From: Orychophragmus violaceus
Taxonomy: Eukaryota; Streptophyta; Magnoliopsida; Brassicales; Brassicaceae
Length of the DNA stretch: 64,000 bases
Assembly (NCBI GenBank): GCA_030180135.1
Contig: CM058232.1
Location: 75,869,001-75,933,000 of the forward strand
Reading direction: 5' to 3'
Shown here: one piece after another, positions 21,760 through 33,190 of the stretch
Layout: each line of letters begins with the position of its first letter
Position numbering within the stretch: the stretch's first letter is position 1
The notes under the pieces: model-generated
Told to the model about the DNA's origin: nothing
The model's input: only the letters and a program-made list of their open reading frames with translations
Database searches by the model: none
Program-made: the position numbers and the translations under genes

Positions 21760-22487
21760 TGAAGGAATTTCTAGCAGTTCTAATCAGGATTAGCAACCCT
21801 AGTCTTAATTCCAAGCCTAGGATCTACAGGTTCATGTAATTGAATCTATCAGATCTAGTGATTACCTGGTGATTAGCAGCGGAAGTTATTTGCAAGTAAT
21901 CAAGATCTAGAGCGCCTCAGATGCTGCGCCTCTACTGGTATCCACACGCACACGAACTGAACAGGAAGGGATGCTAGTGCCTTATGAGATCGAATCTCCA
22001 GAGAGGTTTCTTTTCTGTTTCTGGTAGCTGTGAATTAGGTTAGCCACAAGTTTAGGTCGACCATATATCTTATATATGTCGACTTAAACCGCCACGGGAT
22101 TAACTAATGATTAAACCGAATTAATCTGCTAATCCGCGAGTTGTGTCGACCGACACACTCTATGTGTCGATCGACACGGCCAATCTATGTCGACCGATAC
22201 TCTTAGTGTATCGATCGACATCGCCCAGAAAAGTCGATATTGAATGCATATCAAATATGCATTCATCCGATCATTACATTAATGATCATCCTCTTTTGCA
22301 ATGTCCAGTTTGCTTAGGTGTGTGACCCTATAGGATCATATAACACTAGCAATGAGTTCTCAACTCATTGATCATAAGTGGCTTCTAGCAAAGCATTATG
22401 ACTACCCAGTGTCATATAATTGTCTCATCTCGACAACACGACTTTCTATCAGAGTAAGTACAAATAGATTTCAGGACATTCCCAACA
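21760..22487 (-). repeat. COP1 5' LTR (728 bp)
   Basis: Three substitutions relative to 766-1493. A TATA-like tract lies at 22062-22077. It would drive leftward transcription of COP1. Confidence 0.93.
22146..22218. promoter_or_regulatory. Two 21-bp dyad pairs in COP1 5' LTR
   Basis: Octamers start at 22146, 22167, 22190 and 22211. They lie about 70-150 bp upstream of the TATA-like tract on the transcribed strand. Confidence 0.62.
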
Positions 22488-22492
22488 CTTAG

Positions 22493-22877
22493 ATCATTTA
22501 ATATTGATATTTATTCGACGACATGACACACGTTTGTCATTTTGTGCGTTACATTGATCTCATCGATCATTTGGTCAGAATGTCGATGAGTGTAGAATGC
22601 GTACAAGTACTTAAACAAAAATTTAAGAAATTTTATTGAAATAGATGAATTTTGAAAGAGGCTGCCAACGTACCCCCCCCCCCCCGAGGACGGAACAAGC
22701 CGACCGTAGTTCACTTTACATATTGAGAGGGTAGTTTTAGCTCGTAAGGAGAGCTTTTTTTTTGGGGCGCGGTGCCCTATTTAGTAGTAGTATCGTTTGA
22801 GTGTGTTCACGTTCCATGATCTTGGTATTTCTTTCCCTTACATGGTAACGATCTTGTACACTCAAAGCTTGACGACC
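22493..22877 (-). other. TAT0 3' noncoding region, right part
   Basis: Downstream of integrase on the minus strand, no coding signal. It holds a run of 13 C at 22673-22685 and a T-run near 22754. It joins 1-765 once COP1 is removed. Confidence 0.55.
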
Positions 22878-23760
22878 CTAGAAATGATGTAGGGCCTTCC
22901 CAGGTCGCGCCGGGCTTTCCTGCTTTGTATTCGTGTTTTCGAATACTTTCCTTAAGATAAGGTCTCCTTCGTTGAAGTGCCTTCCTTTGACTTTTTTAGT
23001 TGTTGTAATAAAGTGTAACTTGTTGTTGATAGTTTTGGATTTTGAGGATTTCCTCGTGTTCGGGCGAAAGTTTCTGCGGGATGGTTGGATAGCAGACTTC
23101 ATTCGGGGCCATTTCTTCCATCCCATGTGACAATGAGAAAGGAGTTTGACCGGTTGCTCGACGTGGGGTCATTCTGTGAGACCAGAAGACTCCGTCTAGC
23201 TCGTCAGCCTAAACTCCTTTTTTGCTTTCGAGATGTTTTTTGAGCCCGTCTATAATTGTTTTGTTTGTTGCCTTGGCATGACTTTTTCCTTGAGGGTAAC
23301 GAGGCGTTGACTTGCTCAGCCATATCTTCCATCGTGCGCAGAAGCCTTCGAAGACGCTTGATATGAATTGTGAACCATTGTGTGTCACGATTTTGTAAGG
23401 TAAGACGTGGCGGCAGATGATGTATTTCCATACGAAATTTCGTACGTCGAGGTAACGGATGTTAGCGTAGGATTCAGCTTCTATCGATTTGGTGAAGAAA
23501 TCCGTCATGATGATGACGAATTTCTTTTGCCTAGATGCTGGCATGGGGACCACTATGTCCATCGCCCATCTCATGAATGAATGGGGGCGGCAGAGGTCTT
23601 AGAAGTTCGGTGGGCTGATGAATGTCCGGTCTATGTCTTTGGCATTTTCACAGCGGGCGACTTATTTTTCGCAGTCTGCTACCATCATTGGCCGGAAATG
23701 CCCTTGTCTCTTAATCTTTTTGTCGAGCTTCGACAGTTGGAGTGGTTGCCACCGGTTCCT
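22878..23760 (-). pseudogene. TAT0 integrase remnant
   Basis: The minus strand shows an N-terminal zinc region (THKGTGGNHS, then ADCEK and ARCEN with the last cysteine of the HHCC set lost). The catalytic core follows with MRWAMDIVVPMP and THNGSQFISSVF. A GPY/F-type C-terminal segment with FNEGDLILRKVFENT is at 22878-23126. Stops and shifts occur near 23200, 23580 and 23650. Integrase would insert the cDNA; this copy is dead. Confidence 0.8.
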
Positions 23761-23804
23761 TTGTGTGTTTCTTCTATCACCCATTTTATTTCTTCGCTGT
23801 GGAT

Positions 23805-24760
23805 TCAGTTTAGGAGTGCTTTAGACGCGGTTATTCGGAATAGTTTCCCATCATTCACGACGTAGTGGGCGCACCTCGCCTTTAGGCGTCGGGCTGCCCA
23901 CCTGTCTTCCGGGGCCTTCCCTTCTAGCGTGTAAGCTTTGATTTTGTCTCTCCAGCTGTCTGCCTTTTCAGAAGCTTCTTTCATGACGGACTTGTTTGTT
24001 TCATCGGTGTTTGCTAGTGCATCGGCCGGAAAATTATCGCTCCGCAGGATTTTAGTGAGCGTGAAGATGCTGAACTCCCCTGCTAGTCGCTGAACTATTT
24101 GTAAATATGCTTCATATTCTCTGTTGTACTGACTAGCTACGAGTTTCAAATCGTATAATGCATCGATGTGTCTTGCCCCAATTGCTTTTGCTAGCTGTAA
24201 TTTTGCTTTCAAGGCTTCGTATTCTGCTTCGTTGTTAGATGATGGAAACACGAGTCGGAAAGACTTCCAAGTTTCTCATGTTGGGGAGGTAAACCTGATT
24301 TCGATCCCTGTTCCATTGCGAGAGTACGACCCATCGATGAATAGGGTCCTTTTTTAGATTGTGGCATGTTCACTGCTGCGGGTTAGTTCTGGTGGCAACT
24401 CGGTCAAGACGTTTTCCAGAACTTGTGACTTCGCGCTTGTCCGTGGTTTGTACTCGATATTGTACTCGCTCAATTCCACCGCTCATTTTGCCATCCGTCC
24501 TGATTGGGTTTGGCTGTGAAGTATGGTCCTCAATGGTTGTTTGGTGAGGACGTTTACCAAATGGGATTGAAAGTATGGCTGGAGCTTTCATGCCATGGTG
24601 ACGACTGCTAAAGCGAGTTTCTCCAGGGTAGATTTTCTATGTCATCTAGGCTTTTGCTTATGTAGAATACAGGTTTTTGGTTGCCTCTATCCTCTCTGAC
24701 GAGAACACCACTTACTGCCGAGTTAGACACTGATATGTAGAGGTATAGAGTTTCCCCTTC
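23805..24760 (-). pseudogene. TAT0 RNase H remnant
   Basis: The clearest part is 23805-24251, with SSNNEAEYEALKAKLQLA (RNase H glutamate region) and an LRSDNFPADALAN region leading toward integrase. Earlier residues up to about 24760 show the RT-RNase H connection in several frames. Not functional. Confidence 0.75.
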
Positions 24761-25335
24761 TTTTGGTTAGGCCAGGACATGAGGTGTTGAAAGGCATCCT
24801 CGCATTTGGCATCCCATTCGAATTGCTTGTTCCCTGGGAGAAGTTGGTAGAATGGCAAGCACCTGTCCGTTGATTTGGTGATGAATCGACTTAAGGCGGC
24901 GATTCATCCCGTGAGTCTTTGCACCTCACGTGTATTTCCTGGAGATGGGAGTTCGGTGAGTGCTGCGATCTTTTGTGGGTTTTCATCTATTCCTCTCTTT
25001 GTGACTATGTACCTAAGGAATTCTCCCGAAGTGACGCCAAATGTACATTTGGCTGGTTTGACCTTCATTCCATACTTGTTCAGACTGTCAAAACAGGTAG
25101 TGAGGTGAGCGATGTGGTTGTCGGCTAAGGCTGAATTTACCAGCATGTCGTCAATATATACTTCCATTTTTTTTGTCCAAGTTAGTCAATTTTTTTATTG
25201 ACGAGCCCGTGATACGTTGCTCCCGCATTTTTGAGGCCGAAGGGGTTCACCTTGTAGCAGTATGTTTCTCGGTGTGTAATGATCGACGTCTTTTCATGGT
25301 CGTCTGGATGCATCATTATTTAGCTGTAGCTGACA
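24761..25335 (-). pseudogene. TAT0 reverse transcriptase, C-terminal half (remnant)
   Basis: The minus strand contains TYCYKV-like and FGLKNAGATY-like blocks with stops, then MEVYIDDMLV with the YIDD catalytic pair near 25150, VKPAKCTFGV and FLRYIVTKRGID. It is the second half of the RT that begins at 32654-33066, separated by COP4. Frame breaks at about 24905 and 25170 and stops near 25320 disable it. Confidence 0.8.
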
Positions 25336-25340
25336 AAATC

Positions 25341-26052
25341 TGAACGAATTTCTAGCAGTTCTAATCACAATTAGCAACCCTAAGTATAAATTCCAAGCCT
25401 AGGATCTAGGGTTCATGTTTATATCATTGAATCTACCTCAGATCTCGAAGATACCTGGAAAGTTATGCAGCGGAAGATGATTAGGTATTCGAGATTGATT
25501 AGTGCCTCAAGTGCTGCGCCTCTACTGGTATCCACACGCGCACAAACTGGAACGGACGGGATGCTAGTGCCGTTAGAGATCAGATCTCTCAGAGGGTTTT
25601 GTGTTTCTCAAGAGTGGCTGTGTATTAGGTCTGATCTCTGTAAAAGTCATCCATATATCTTATATATCGACTTTTATCACGACCTGATTAACCAAGGATA
25701 AACCGAAGTTAATCAAGTCATAAACCAAAATCGCTATTTTGGTCCGCAATCTGTGTCGATCGATGCACATGTTGTGTCGATCGACACTGCCTCAGAAACT
25801 TGTTATTGAATGCATATCGTATATACATTTATCAGATCATTACACTAATGATCAACCCCATATTCTATATCCAGTTTGCTTAGGTGTGTGACCCTGTAGG
25901 ATCATATAATACTAGCAACGAGTTCTAAACTCATTGATCATAAGCGGCTTCTAGCAAAGCATTATGATTGCCCATTATTATATGACTGTCTCATCTCGAT
26001 AATACAACTTTCACTTAGAGTAAGCACAATAGATTTCAGGACATTCCCAACA
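25341..26052 (-). repeat. COP4 3' LTR (712 bp)
   Basis: On the minus strand it starts TGTTGGGAATGTCC. The terminal bases read TGAACGAATT on the plus strand where the other copy has TGAAGGAATT. The polypurine tract (minus ACAAGTGGGAGAT) lies at 26053-26065. Confidence 0.92.
25756..25784. promoter_or_regulatory. 21-bp dyad pair in COP4 3' LTR
   Basis: TCGATCGA at 25756 and 25777. Both sites are unchanged in the partner LTR although the two LTRs differ at about 3-4% of positions. Confidence 0.6.
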
Positions 26053-26065
26053 ATCTCCCACTTGT

Positions 26066-26900
26066 ACTGGAATCATCTATTCCTATAATCCCTTTGTAGC
26101 TATATCTCGATCAGGCATAAGGCAAGAACTGTGTCATCCTTATTACGCTAGATCTTGTTTATCGAAACCCGATTTATACTGATAAAACAAACGACTGACA
26201 ATCACCTCGTTTGAGCGCGGCCACGCATTTCTCAGTATCAAATCTTCGATAGGCCCTGAGATATTTATATCATGTTATATAAGAGGTACAAATCCCATCT
26301 TGTTCCATCCATGTTCCTTTCACACTTCATGATACGCCCAATCAGTGTCTTTATAGTCACCAGTTACGGCTGACGTTTGACAAAGTCAAGACGGACCAAT
26401 CCATATGCAAGAAATCATGATGAACTCAGGTCTAAGGACTATACTCTATAGTCGTAATGAGAAACTCTTATGACACTCATATAACTATCTTGTAGAGTTC
26501 TCATTAACGGGTCAAGTCCGATCCTGTGTTCTCCAACACATATCTATGTGATTGACTTTAATACTCTTATTAAATGACTCCATGAAACTTAGTCATCAGT
26601 CACCTCACATACTAGTCTCACGCGGTTGTTAATGTCCCACTTTAACAACCTCGACCAGGGACCAACATAATTTTATGTCATTTATTGCTTATAGGGTTTG
26701 ATGATCAAGTCACATACTTGATGACCTATAAAATGTCATAAATTACTTTGGGACTATTATTCAATAACACAATTAAATAATACTGAAACAAATTTCATTA
26801 AAATAACATAACCATAATATGTCTACATGAACACCATAACGAAACTAAAACCAAAAACAACTCCCACTGAAAACAAGATCATATCTTAAGAAACTAATGC
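26066..26900 (-). other. COP4 3' untranslated region
   Basis: Noncoding and clearly homologous to COP1 1507-2338, but lacks the (TA)n microsatellite. Confidence 0.7.
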
Positions 26901-29900
26901 CTATAGCAGTGTATGACTCTCATGCTTAGGCCTTGGGAGAGGCTTAGTCAAAGGATCAGCAACATTCTCATCCGTCGGGACTCTGCTGATCTTCACATCT
27001 CCTCTATTAATGATATCACGGATAAGGTGATACCTCCTCTCTATATGTTTGGACTTCTGGTGTGACCTAGGTTCTTTCGCCTTTGCAATGGCTCCATTGT
27101 TGTCACAATACAAAGCCATTGGTTCAGAAATACTAGGAACCACACCAAGTTCAGAGATGAACTTCTTAATCCAAACAGCCTCCTTTGCCACTTCAGAAGC
27201 GGCGAGGTACTCAGCTTCGGTTGTGGAATCTGCTTTGGTGTCCTGCTTGGAACTCTTCCAACTAACTGCACCGCCATTCAGACAAAAGACGTAACCAGAT
27301 TGTGATCGGAAATCGTCTTTGTCCGTCTGAAAACTTGCGTCTGTGTAACCACTTACTACGAGCTCATCACTTCCTCCGTACACCAAGAATTTATCCTTAG
27401 TATTTCTCAAATACTTCAGGATGTTCTTGACAGCTGTCCAGTGACTTTCACCCAGATCAGATTGGTATCTACTCGTCATGCTTAAAGCACAAGCAACATC
27501 TGAACGAGTGCAGAGCATGCCATACATGATGGATCCTAGAGCAGAATCATAAGGAATCCGACCCATGCGCTCTCGCTCAGCAGGTGTCGAAGGACACTGC
27601 TTCTTGCTAAGAGTAATGCCATAAGACATCGGTATGAAGCCCTTCTTGGAATCATGCATACTGAACCTGTGTAAGACCTTATCGATATAAGTATCTTGAC
27701 ACAATCCAATTAACTTGTTTAATCTATCTCTATAGATTCTTATTCCAAGAATGTATGCGGCTTCTCCCATGTCTTTCATTGAAAAACAACTTCCGAGCCA
27801 AGTCTTAACAGACTGAAGCAGCGGAATGTCAATTCCGAGAAGAAGTATGTCATCTACATACAATACGAGAAATGCAACTGCGCTCCCACTAGTCTTCTTG
27901 TAAACACATGGTTCCTCTTCGTTCCTCATGAAATCAAACCTTTTGACCGCTTCATCAAAACGAAGATTCCAACTCCGAGATGCTTGCTTCAATCCATAAA
28001 TGGATCGATGAAGCTTGCATACCTTCCTAGCAGCATTAGGATCGATGAAACCTTCAGGTTGTGTCATGTACACATCCTCTTCCAGAATTCCATTAAGGAA
28101 AGCTGTTTTCACATCCATCTGCCAGATCTCATAATCATAATGAGCGGCTGTTGCTAGGAGAATCCGAATGGACTTAAGCATAGCGACAGGGGAATAGGTT
28201 TCTTCATAGTCAATACCATGAATTTGCTTGAAACCTTTTGCCACCAACCTAGCTTTGTATATCTGAATATTACCATCCACATCAATTTTCTTCTTGAAAA
28301 TCCATTTAGACTCAATGGCTTTTGCACCATCGGGTAAATCAACCAAAGTCCACACTTGGTTCTGTGACATGGATCCTATTTTGGATTCAGCGGCTTTCAG
28401 CCACTTTTCGGAGTCAGAGCTCATCATCGCTTCTTCAAAATTCGCAGGCTCGTCACTGTCAATGATCAATAGATCATGACAATTAGTTACGAGAAATCCA
28501 TAACTCTCGGGCTCGTGACGGACCCTTTCGGATCTGCGAACTTCAGGCTCCACAGGCGTGGATTCTACAACTCTTTGTAGATTCAACTGTTGCTCTTCCT
28601 CAATGGGTTGAGCGGTCTTTTGTGGTTCTCGAACTTCTTCGAGTTGTACTTTACTCCCACTGTTCTTCTTGGAAAGAAACTCTCTTTCAAGAAAGACGCA
28701 GTTCCGAGCAACAAACACTTTGTTCTCGGATTGGTTGTAAAAGTAGTAAGCCTTGGTTTCCTTAGGATAACCAACGAAGTAGCATTTATCAGATTTGGGT
28801 TCGAGCTTATCAGTGATTAACCGCTTAACATAAGCCTCACAACCCCAAATCTTCAGGAAAGACAAGCTTGGAACATTTCCAGTCCACATCTCATGTGGTG
28901 TCTTTGCAACTGATTTTGATGGAACCCTATTTAGTGAAAACGCAGACGTTTCTAGAGCGTATCCCCAGAAGGATAATGGAAGAGATGTGTGACTCATCAT
29001 TGATCGAACCATATCTAATAAAGTCCTATTCTTCCTTTCGAAAACTCCATTCCATTGGGGCGTGGGGCGTTCCAGGAGGAGTGAGTTGTGAAACAATTCC
29101 ACAATCTCTTAGATGATCACTGAATTCTTGACTTAAGTATTCGCCTCCACGATCTGATCGAAGAGCTTTAATACTTTTGCCAAGTTGATTATGTACTTCA
29201 TTCTGGAACTCTTTGAACTTTTCAAAAGATTCCGACTTGTGTCTCATTAGATAGACATAGCCATACCTACTGAAGTCATCAGTAAAGGTAATGAAGTACC
29301 AAAAGTTTCCTCTGGCACTTGTGCTCATTGGGCCACACACATCCGTATGTATAAGGCCCAATAAATCACTGGCCCTTTCATTTTGTTTGTTGAAAGGGGC
29401 CTTAGTCATGTTACCCAATAAACAAGATTCGTATTTCTCACATGATTCATAATCAAATGAGCCCAAAAGCCCATCACTATGGAGCTTCTGAATCCGTTTC
29501 TCATTTATATGACCCAAACGACAGTGCCAGAGAAAATTAGGGTTCGAGTCATTGGACTTGAACCGTTTTGTGTTTATATTATAGACAGGCACGGATTGGT
29601 TTAAAACATAAAGTCCATTCTCTAATGGACTGCTACCATAAAATATATCATTGTAATCAAAAGAACAACACTTATTCTTAATTGAAAACTGAATAATATT
29701 TCTGCTTATAACAGGTACATAGTAGCAATTATTGAGTTCTAAAACCAATCCTGAAGGTAAAGACAAATGAAATGTTCCTACAGCTAATGCATCAACTCTT
29801 GCTCCATTTCCCACGCGCAGGTCCACTTGTCCTTTCTCCAAAGTCCTACTGTTGCTTAGGCCCTGCATATTTGTACAAATATGAGCACCACAGCCGGTAT

Positions 29901-30816
29901 CTAATACCCAAGAAGTAGAACTAGAAGTAGTAACATTTACTTCTATAACATAAATACCTGAAGATGAAGTCTCGAAAGTCTTCTTCTTCTTCTTCTCTTC
30001 CAAGAATTTGTTGCAGTTTCTCTTCCAATGCCCAAGCTCATTACAGTAATGGCACTTATCAGTCTCAGATGGGCCGAGCTTGGGCTTGGAAGAAGACACA
30101 TGCTTATCCTGATTCGCAATCTGGACAGCCTTGCCCTTTCCCTTGTCCTTGCCAAGTTTCTTAAACTTCTTACCCCCTTGTACCATAAGTACATTTGGAG
30201 TGCCCTTCTTGATATTAGGCTCAGCTGTTTTGAGCATGCCATGCAGTTCAGTCAACGTCTTCGTCAAGTTGTTCATGTTATAGTTCATAACAAATTGATC
30301 ATAGCTTGACGGCAGCGACTGCAGGATGATGTCATTAGCCAACTCTTGGCTAATGGGACAATCCAGTTTCTCCAGGTTATCAATATAACCCATCATCTTT
30401 ATGACATGAGGACTGACTGGAGCGTCCTTTGGTAGCTTGCATTCAATGAGAGACTTAACCGTTTGGTATCTCTCAGTTCGTGCCTGCTCCTGAAACATAC
30501 TTTTCAGGCTAGTGATCATCTCCATTGGCGACTCCACGTTCTCGAATTGCTTCTGCAAGTCCGAGTTCATGGTAGCCAACATGAGACAACTCACATCGAC
30601 CACATCATTAGAATGCTTATCCCAAGCACCCCTTTCTGCATGTGCGGTATTGGCTCTCGTTTTTTCAGGGAGAACATTTTCTAGGACATAGTCCCTTTTC
30701 TCCTGCTTGAGAACAATTCTCAAGTTCCGATACCATTCGAGGAAGTTCGATCCATTTAACTTGTCCTTCTCAAGGACGGATCGCAGGGAGAAAGTGTTTT
30801 GATGAGTGTTAGTCAT
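26901..30816 (-). pseudogene. COP4 Gag-Pol with one frameshift
   Basis: ATG 30816 starts Gag (TFSLRSVLEKDKLNGSNF). The first frame covers Gag, knuckle (CHYCNELGHWKRNC), protease (DTGCGAHI) and integrase to about 29050. A tandem duplication of GGGGCGT at about 29058-29071 shifts the frame just before the last integrase catalytic glutamate. The second frame carries the rest of integrase, RT (YVDDILLLG) and RNase H to 26901. A 30-bp in-frame deletion near 29695 removes ten residues between protease and integrase relative to COP1. A one-base deletion near the end alters the last residues. Otherwise well preserved. Confidence 0.9.
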
Positions 30817-31921
30817 AGCTGAGATGAAAGAAAGGAAAAAGGTTCAGTTATGATGTTCAAGGATTGAGAAATCTTAACTATTAAGAAAACTCGCATTATA
30901 TTCAAACAATGTTTCCTCAAATGAATATAATGATCCAAGACCCATACTTCACTAAAACTTGAGTGAGCTTTGGCTCATCGCCCAAATTTCAGCTATCTAG
31001 GTAAGCAACAACTTTGCTAGTTATATCCAATGTAACTCTTGGTTGTGGATTTACATCTTATGCCCAATCCACCTGATGTCTCTGGGCCCAAAACGATTTT
31101 GATGGCCCAGTCAAGTAAACCAATATCTTAGGTCATGTAATTGTTGATGCCTTGCACTGCAAAACCATCAACACAATTACCTCCTGCCTTACTCATGTAA
31201 TTGTGGACACCTCGCACTGCAAGTCTATCGCACAATGAAAAGAGTCTTGACAGTTGACAAGATTGGAAAGACATCAAGGATTACTTGATATTTTAGTTGA
31301 GGAACGGAACTGTTTAAAACTACTAATTTTATTAAGTTTTAATTATTCTAAGAATTGGATATATTTTGGTTTGGTTCTGTGATTTCAGGTTCAATAACCC
31401 AAACCATCGAATCCTGTGTCGACCGACACTACAATAGTGTCGATCGACGCAATCCTACCAAAACTAATTTGCGATAACCGATCAATCCAATTGATCCGGT
31501 TTTGATAACCGGTAAGTGTCTATCGACGCTACATTAGTGTCGGTCGACGCCAACCAAATCAAACCAATCGCAATAAACCGTTCTAAGCGGTTTAACCAAT
31601 TTTGACCAAGCTCGATAACCGGTCCAATCCAATTGAACCGATTAACCTATTCGCGAGGTCTGTGTCGACCGACACAACTCTTGTGTCGATCGTCACAATA
31701 GGCGAAACCTAAAGTTTATACGGGTTATCATTCTTTGTCGATCGACACCAGAAAGGTATCGATCGACACAATGCGAAAACCCTAGAACCGTTTTCGAACA
31801 AAAAAAAAAAACTGAACTAGATTACTTTGATCAAAAACAATTTAGCATGCATATATCAATTATACAACGATTTAGATTCAACTAATCTAATCAACATGCT
31901 ACAGATTCAATGGAACCCTAA
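30817..31921 (-). other. COP4 untranslated leader
   Basis: Noncoding, homologous to the COP1 leader. It holds four dyad pairs at 31419-31766 and a run of 11 A near 31801. Confidence 0.7.
31419..31766. promoter_or_regulatory. Four 21-bp dyad pairs in COP4 leader
   Basis: Octamers start at 31419/31440, 31519/31540, 31665/31686 and 31738/31759, all exactly 21 bp apart. One half-site is degraded (TCTATCGA at 31519) and one ends in T (31686). The order of pairs matches the COP1 leader. Confidence 0.65.
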
Positions 31922-31934
31922 GGCTCTGATACCA
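31922..31934 (-). other. COP4 primer-binding site
   Basis: Minus strand TGGTATCAGAGCC, complementary to initiator tRNA-Met. Confidence 0.88.
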
Positions 31935-31935
31935 C

Positions 31936-32648
31936 TGAAGGAATTTCTAGCAGTTCTAATCAGAATTAGCAACCCTAAGTATAAATTTCAAGCCTAGGAT
32001 CTAAGATTCATGTTTATATCATTGAATCTACATCAGATCTCGAAAATACCTGGAAAGTTATGCAACAGAAGATGATTAGGTATTCGAGATTCTCAAGCGC
32101 CTCAAGTGCTGCGCCTCTACTGGTATCCACACGCACACAAACTGGAACGGACGGGATGCTAGTGCCGTTAGAGATCGGATCTCTCAGAGGGTTTTCTGTT
32201 TCTCAAGAGTGGCTGTGTATTAGGTCTGATCTCTGTAAAAGTCGTCCATATATTTTATATATCGACTTTTATCACGACCTGATTAACCAAGGATCAAACC
32301 GAAGTTAATCAAGTCATAAACCAAAATCGCTATTTTGATCCGCGATCTGTGTCGATCGATGCACATGTTGTGTCGATCGACACTGCCTCATAAACTTGTT
32401 ATTGAATGCATATCGTATATACATTTATCAGATCATTACACTAATGATCAACCCCATATTCTATATACAGTTTGCTTAGGTGTGTGACCCTGTAGGATCA
32501 TATAATACTAGCAACGAGTTCTAAACTCATTGATCATAAGCGGCTTCTAGCAAAGCATTATGATTGCCCATTATTATATGACTGTCTCATCTCGACAATA
32601 CAACTTTCACTTATAGTAAGCACAATAGATTTTAGGACATTCCCAACA
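31936..32648 (-). repeat. COP4 5' LTR (713 bp)
   Basis: Pairs with 25341-26052. TATA-like tract at about 32247-32263. Confidence 0.92.
32352..32380. promoter_or_regulatory. 21-bp dyad pair in COP4 5' LTR
   Basis: TCGATCGA at 32352 and 32373, about 90 bp upstream of the TATA-like tract on the minus strand. Confidence 0.62.
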
Positions 32649-32653
32649 AAATC

Positions 32654-33190
32654 GTCCATGAATGATAGGAGCTCGTTGCCCGCTGTGACTTCGATGAGTC
32701 TGTCGATGTGAGGTAATGGGAAAATATCTTTCTGTAGGCTTTGTTGAGTTCATTGAAGTCGACACACACTCGCCACTTTTCGTTCTTATTTTTGACGACC
32801 ACCGGGTTTGCGAGCCAATCCGGGTACTTCACTGCAGTTATCAAGCCTGCCTTGGATAGCCTTTCTACTTCGTCATTGACTGCTTTGGAGCGCTCCGGCC
32901 CGAGTTTCCTTCTTTTTTGCTTTATGGGTTTGAACACTGGGTCGACATGGAGTTCATGGCAGGTGACTGTAGGATCAGTACCCTTCATGTCCCTAGTTGA
33001 CCAGGCGGAGGTTGAAGCATTTCGGTGGAGGAACTTTATGAGTTGGTCTTTCATTTCCTTCCTCAATTCTGCGCCTATTCCTCCACACCGTTCTTGCTCG
33101 CTAATATCAATGTTGACTTATTCGACCGTGTCGCGATTAGGCCCTTACTAAGGTGGAAAATCTATTATTGGTTCGAAAACCAAACAAGCT
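32654..33190 (-). pseudogene. TAT0 reverse transcriptase, N-terminal half (remnant)
   Basis: Minus strand shows CHELHVDPVFKPIKQKRRKL, a conserved Tat RT opening, then DWLANPVVVKNKNEKWRVC and VDFNELNKAYRK. The frame then shifts and the DRLIEV-like block runs into the COP4 insertion. The second half is at 24761-25335. RT would copy the RNA genome. Confidence 0.85.

Larger units (their letters stand above)
766..22487 (-). mobile_element. COP1: Ty1/copia retrotransposon with COP2 nested in its gag
   Basis: The element is bounded by CTTAG target duplications at 761-765 and 22488-22492. Its two 728-bp LTRs differ at only three positions that I can find, so insertion was recent. Read on the minus strand it runs 5' LTR 21760-22487, tRNA-Met primer site, leader, gag-pol, polypurine tract and 3' LTR 766-1493. 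Removing COP2 (5900-20257) and one copy of its target duplication leaves a single 1323-codon gag-pol frame, so COP1 was probably coding-competent when it was hit. It sits in the 3' region of TAT0. Confidence 0.93.
25341..32648 (-). mobile_element. COP4: Ty1/copia element, older relative of COP1
   Basis: Target duplication AAATC at 25336-25340 and 32649-32653. The LTRs (712 and 713 bp) differ at roughly 25 positions plus small indels, so this insertion is clearly older than COP1. Structure on the minus strand is 5' LTR, tRNA-Met primer site, leader, gag-pol, 3' region and 3' LTR. Gag-pol has a 7-bp duplication frameshift and a 30-bp deletion. It interrupts TAT0 in RT. Confidence 0.93.
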
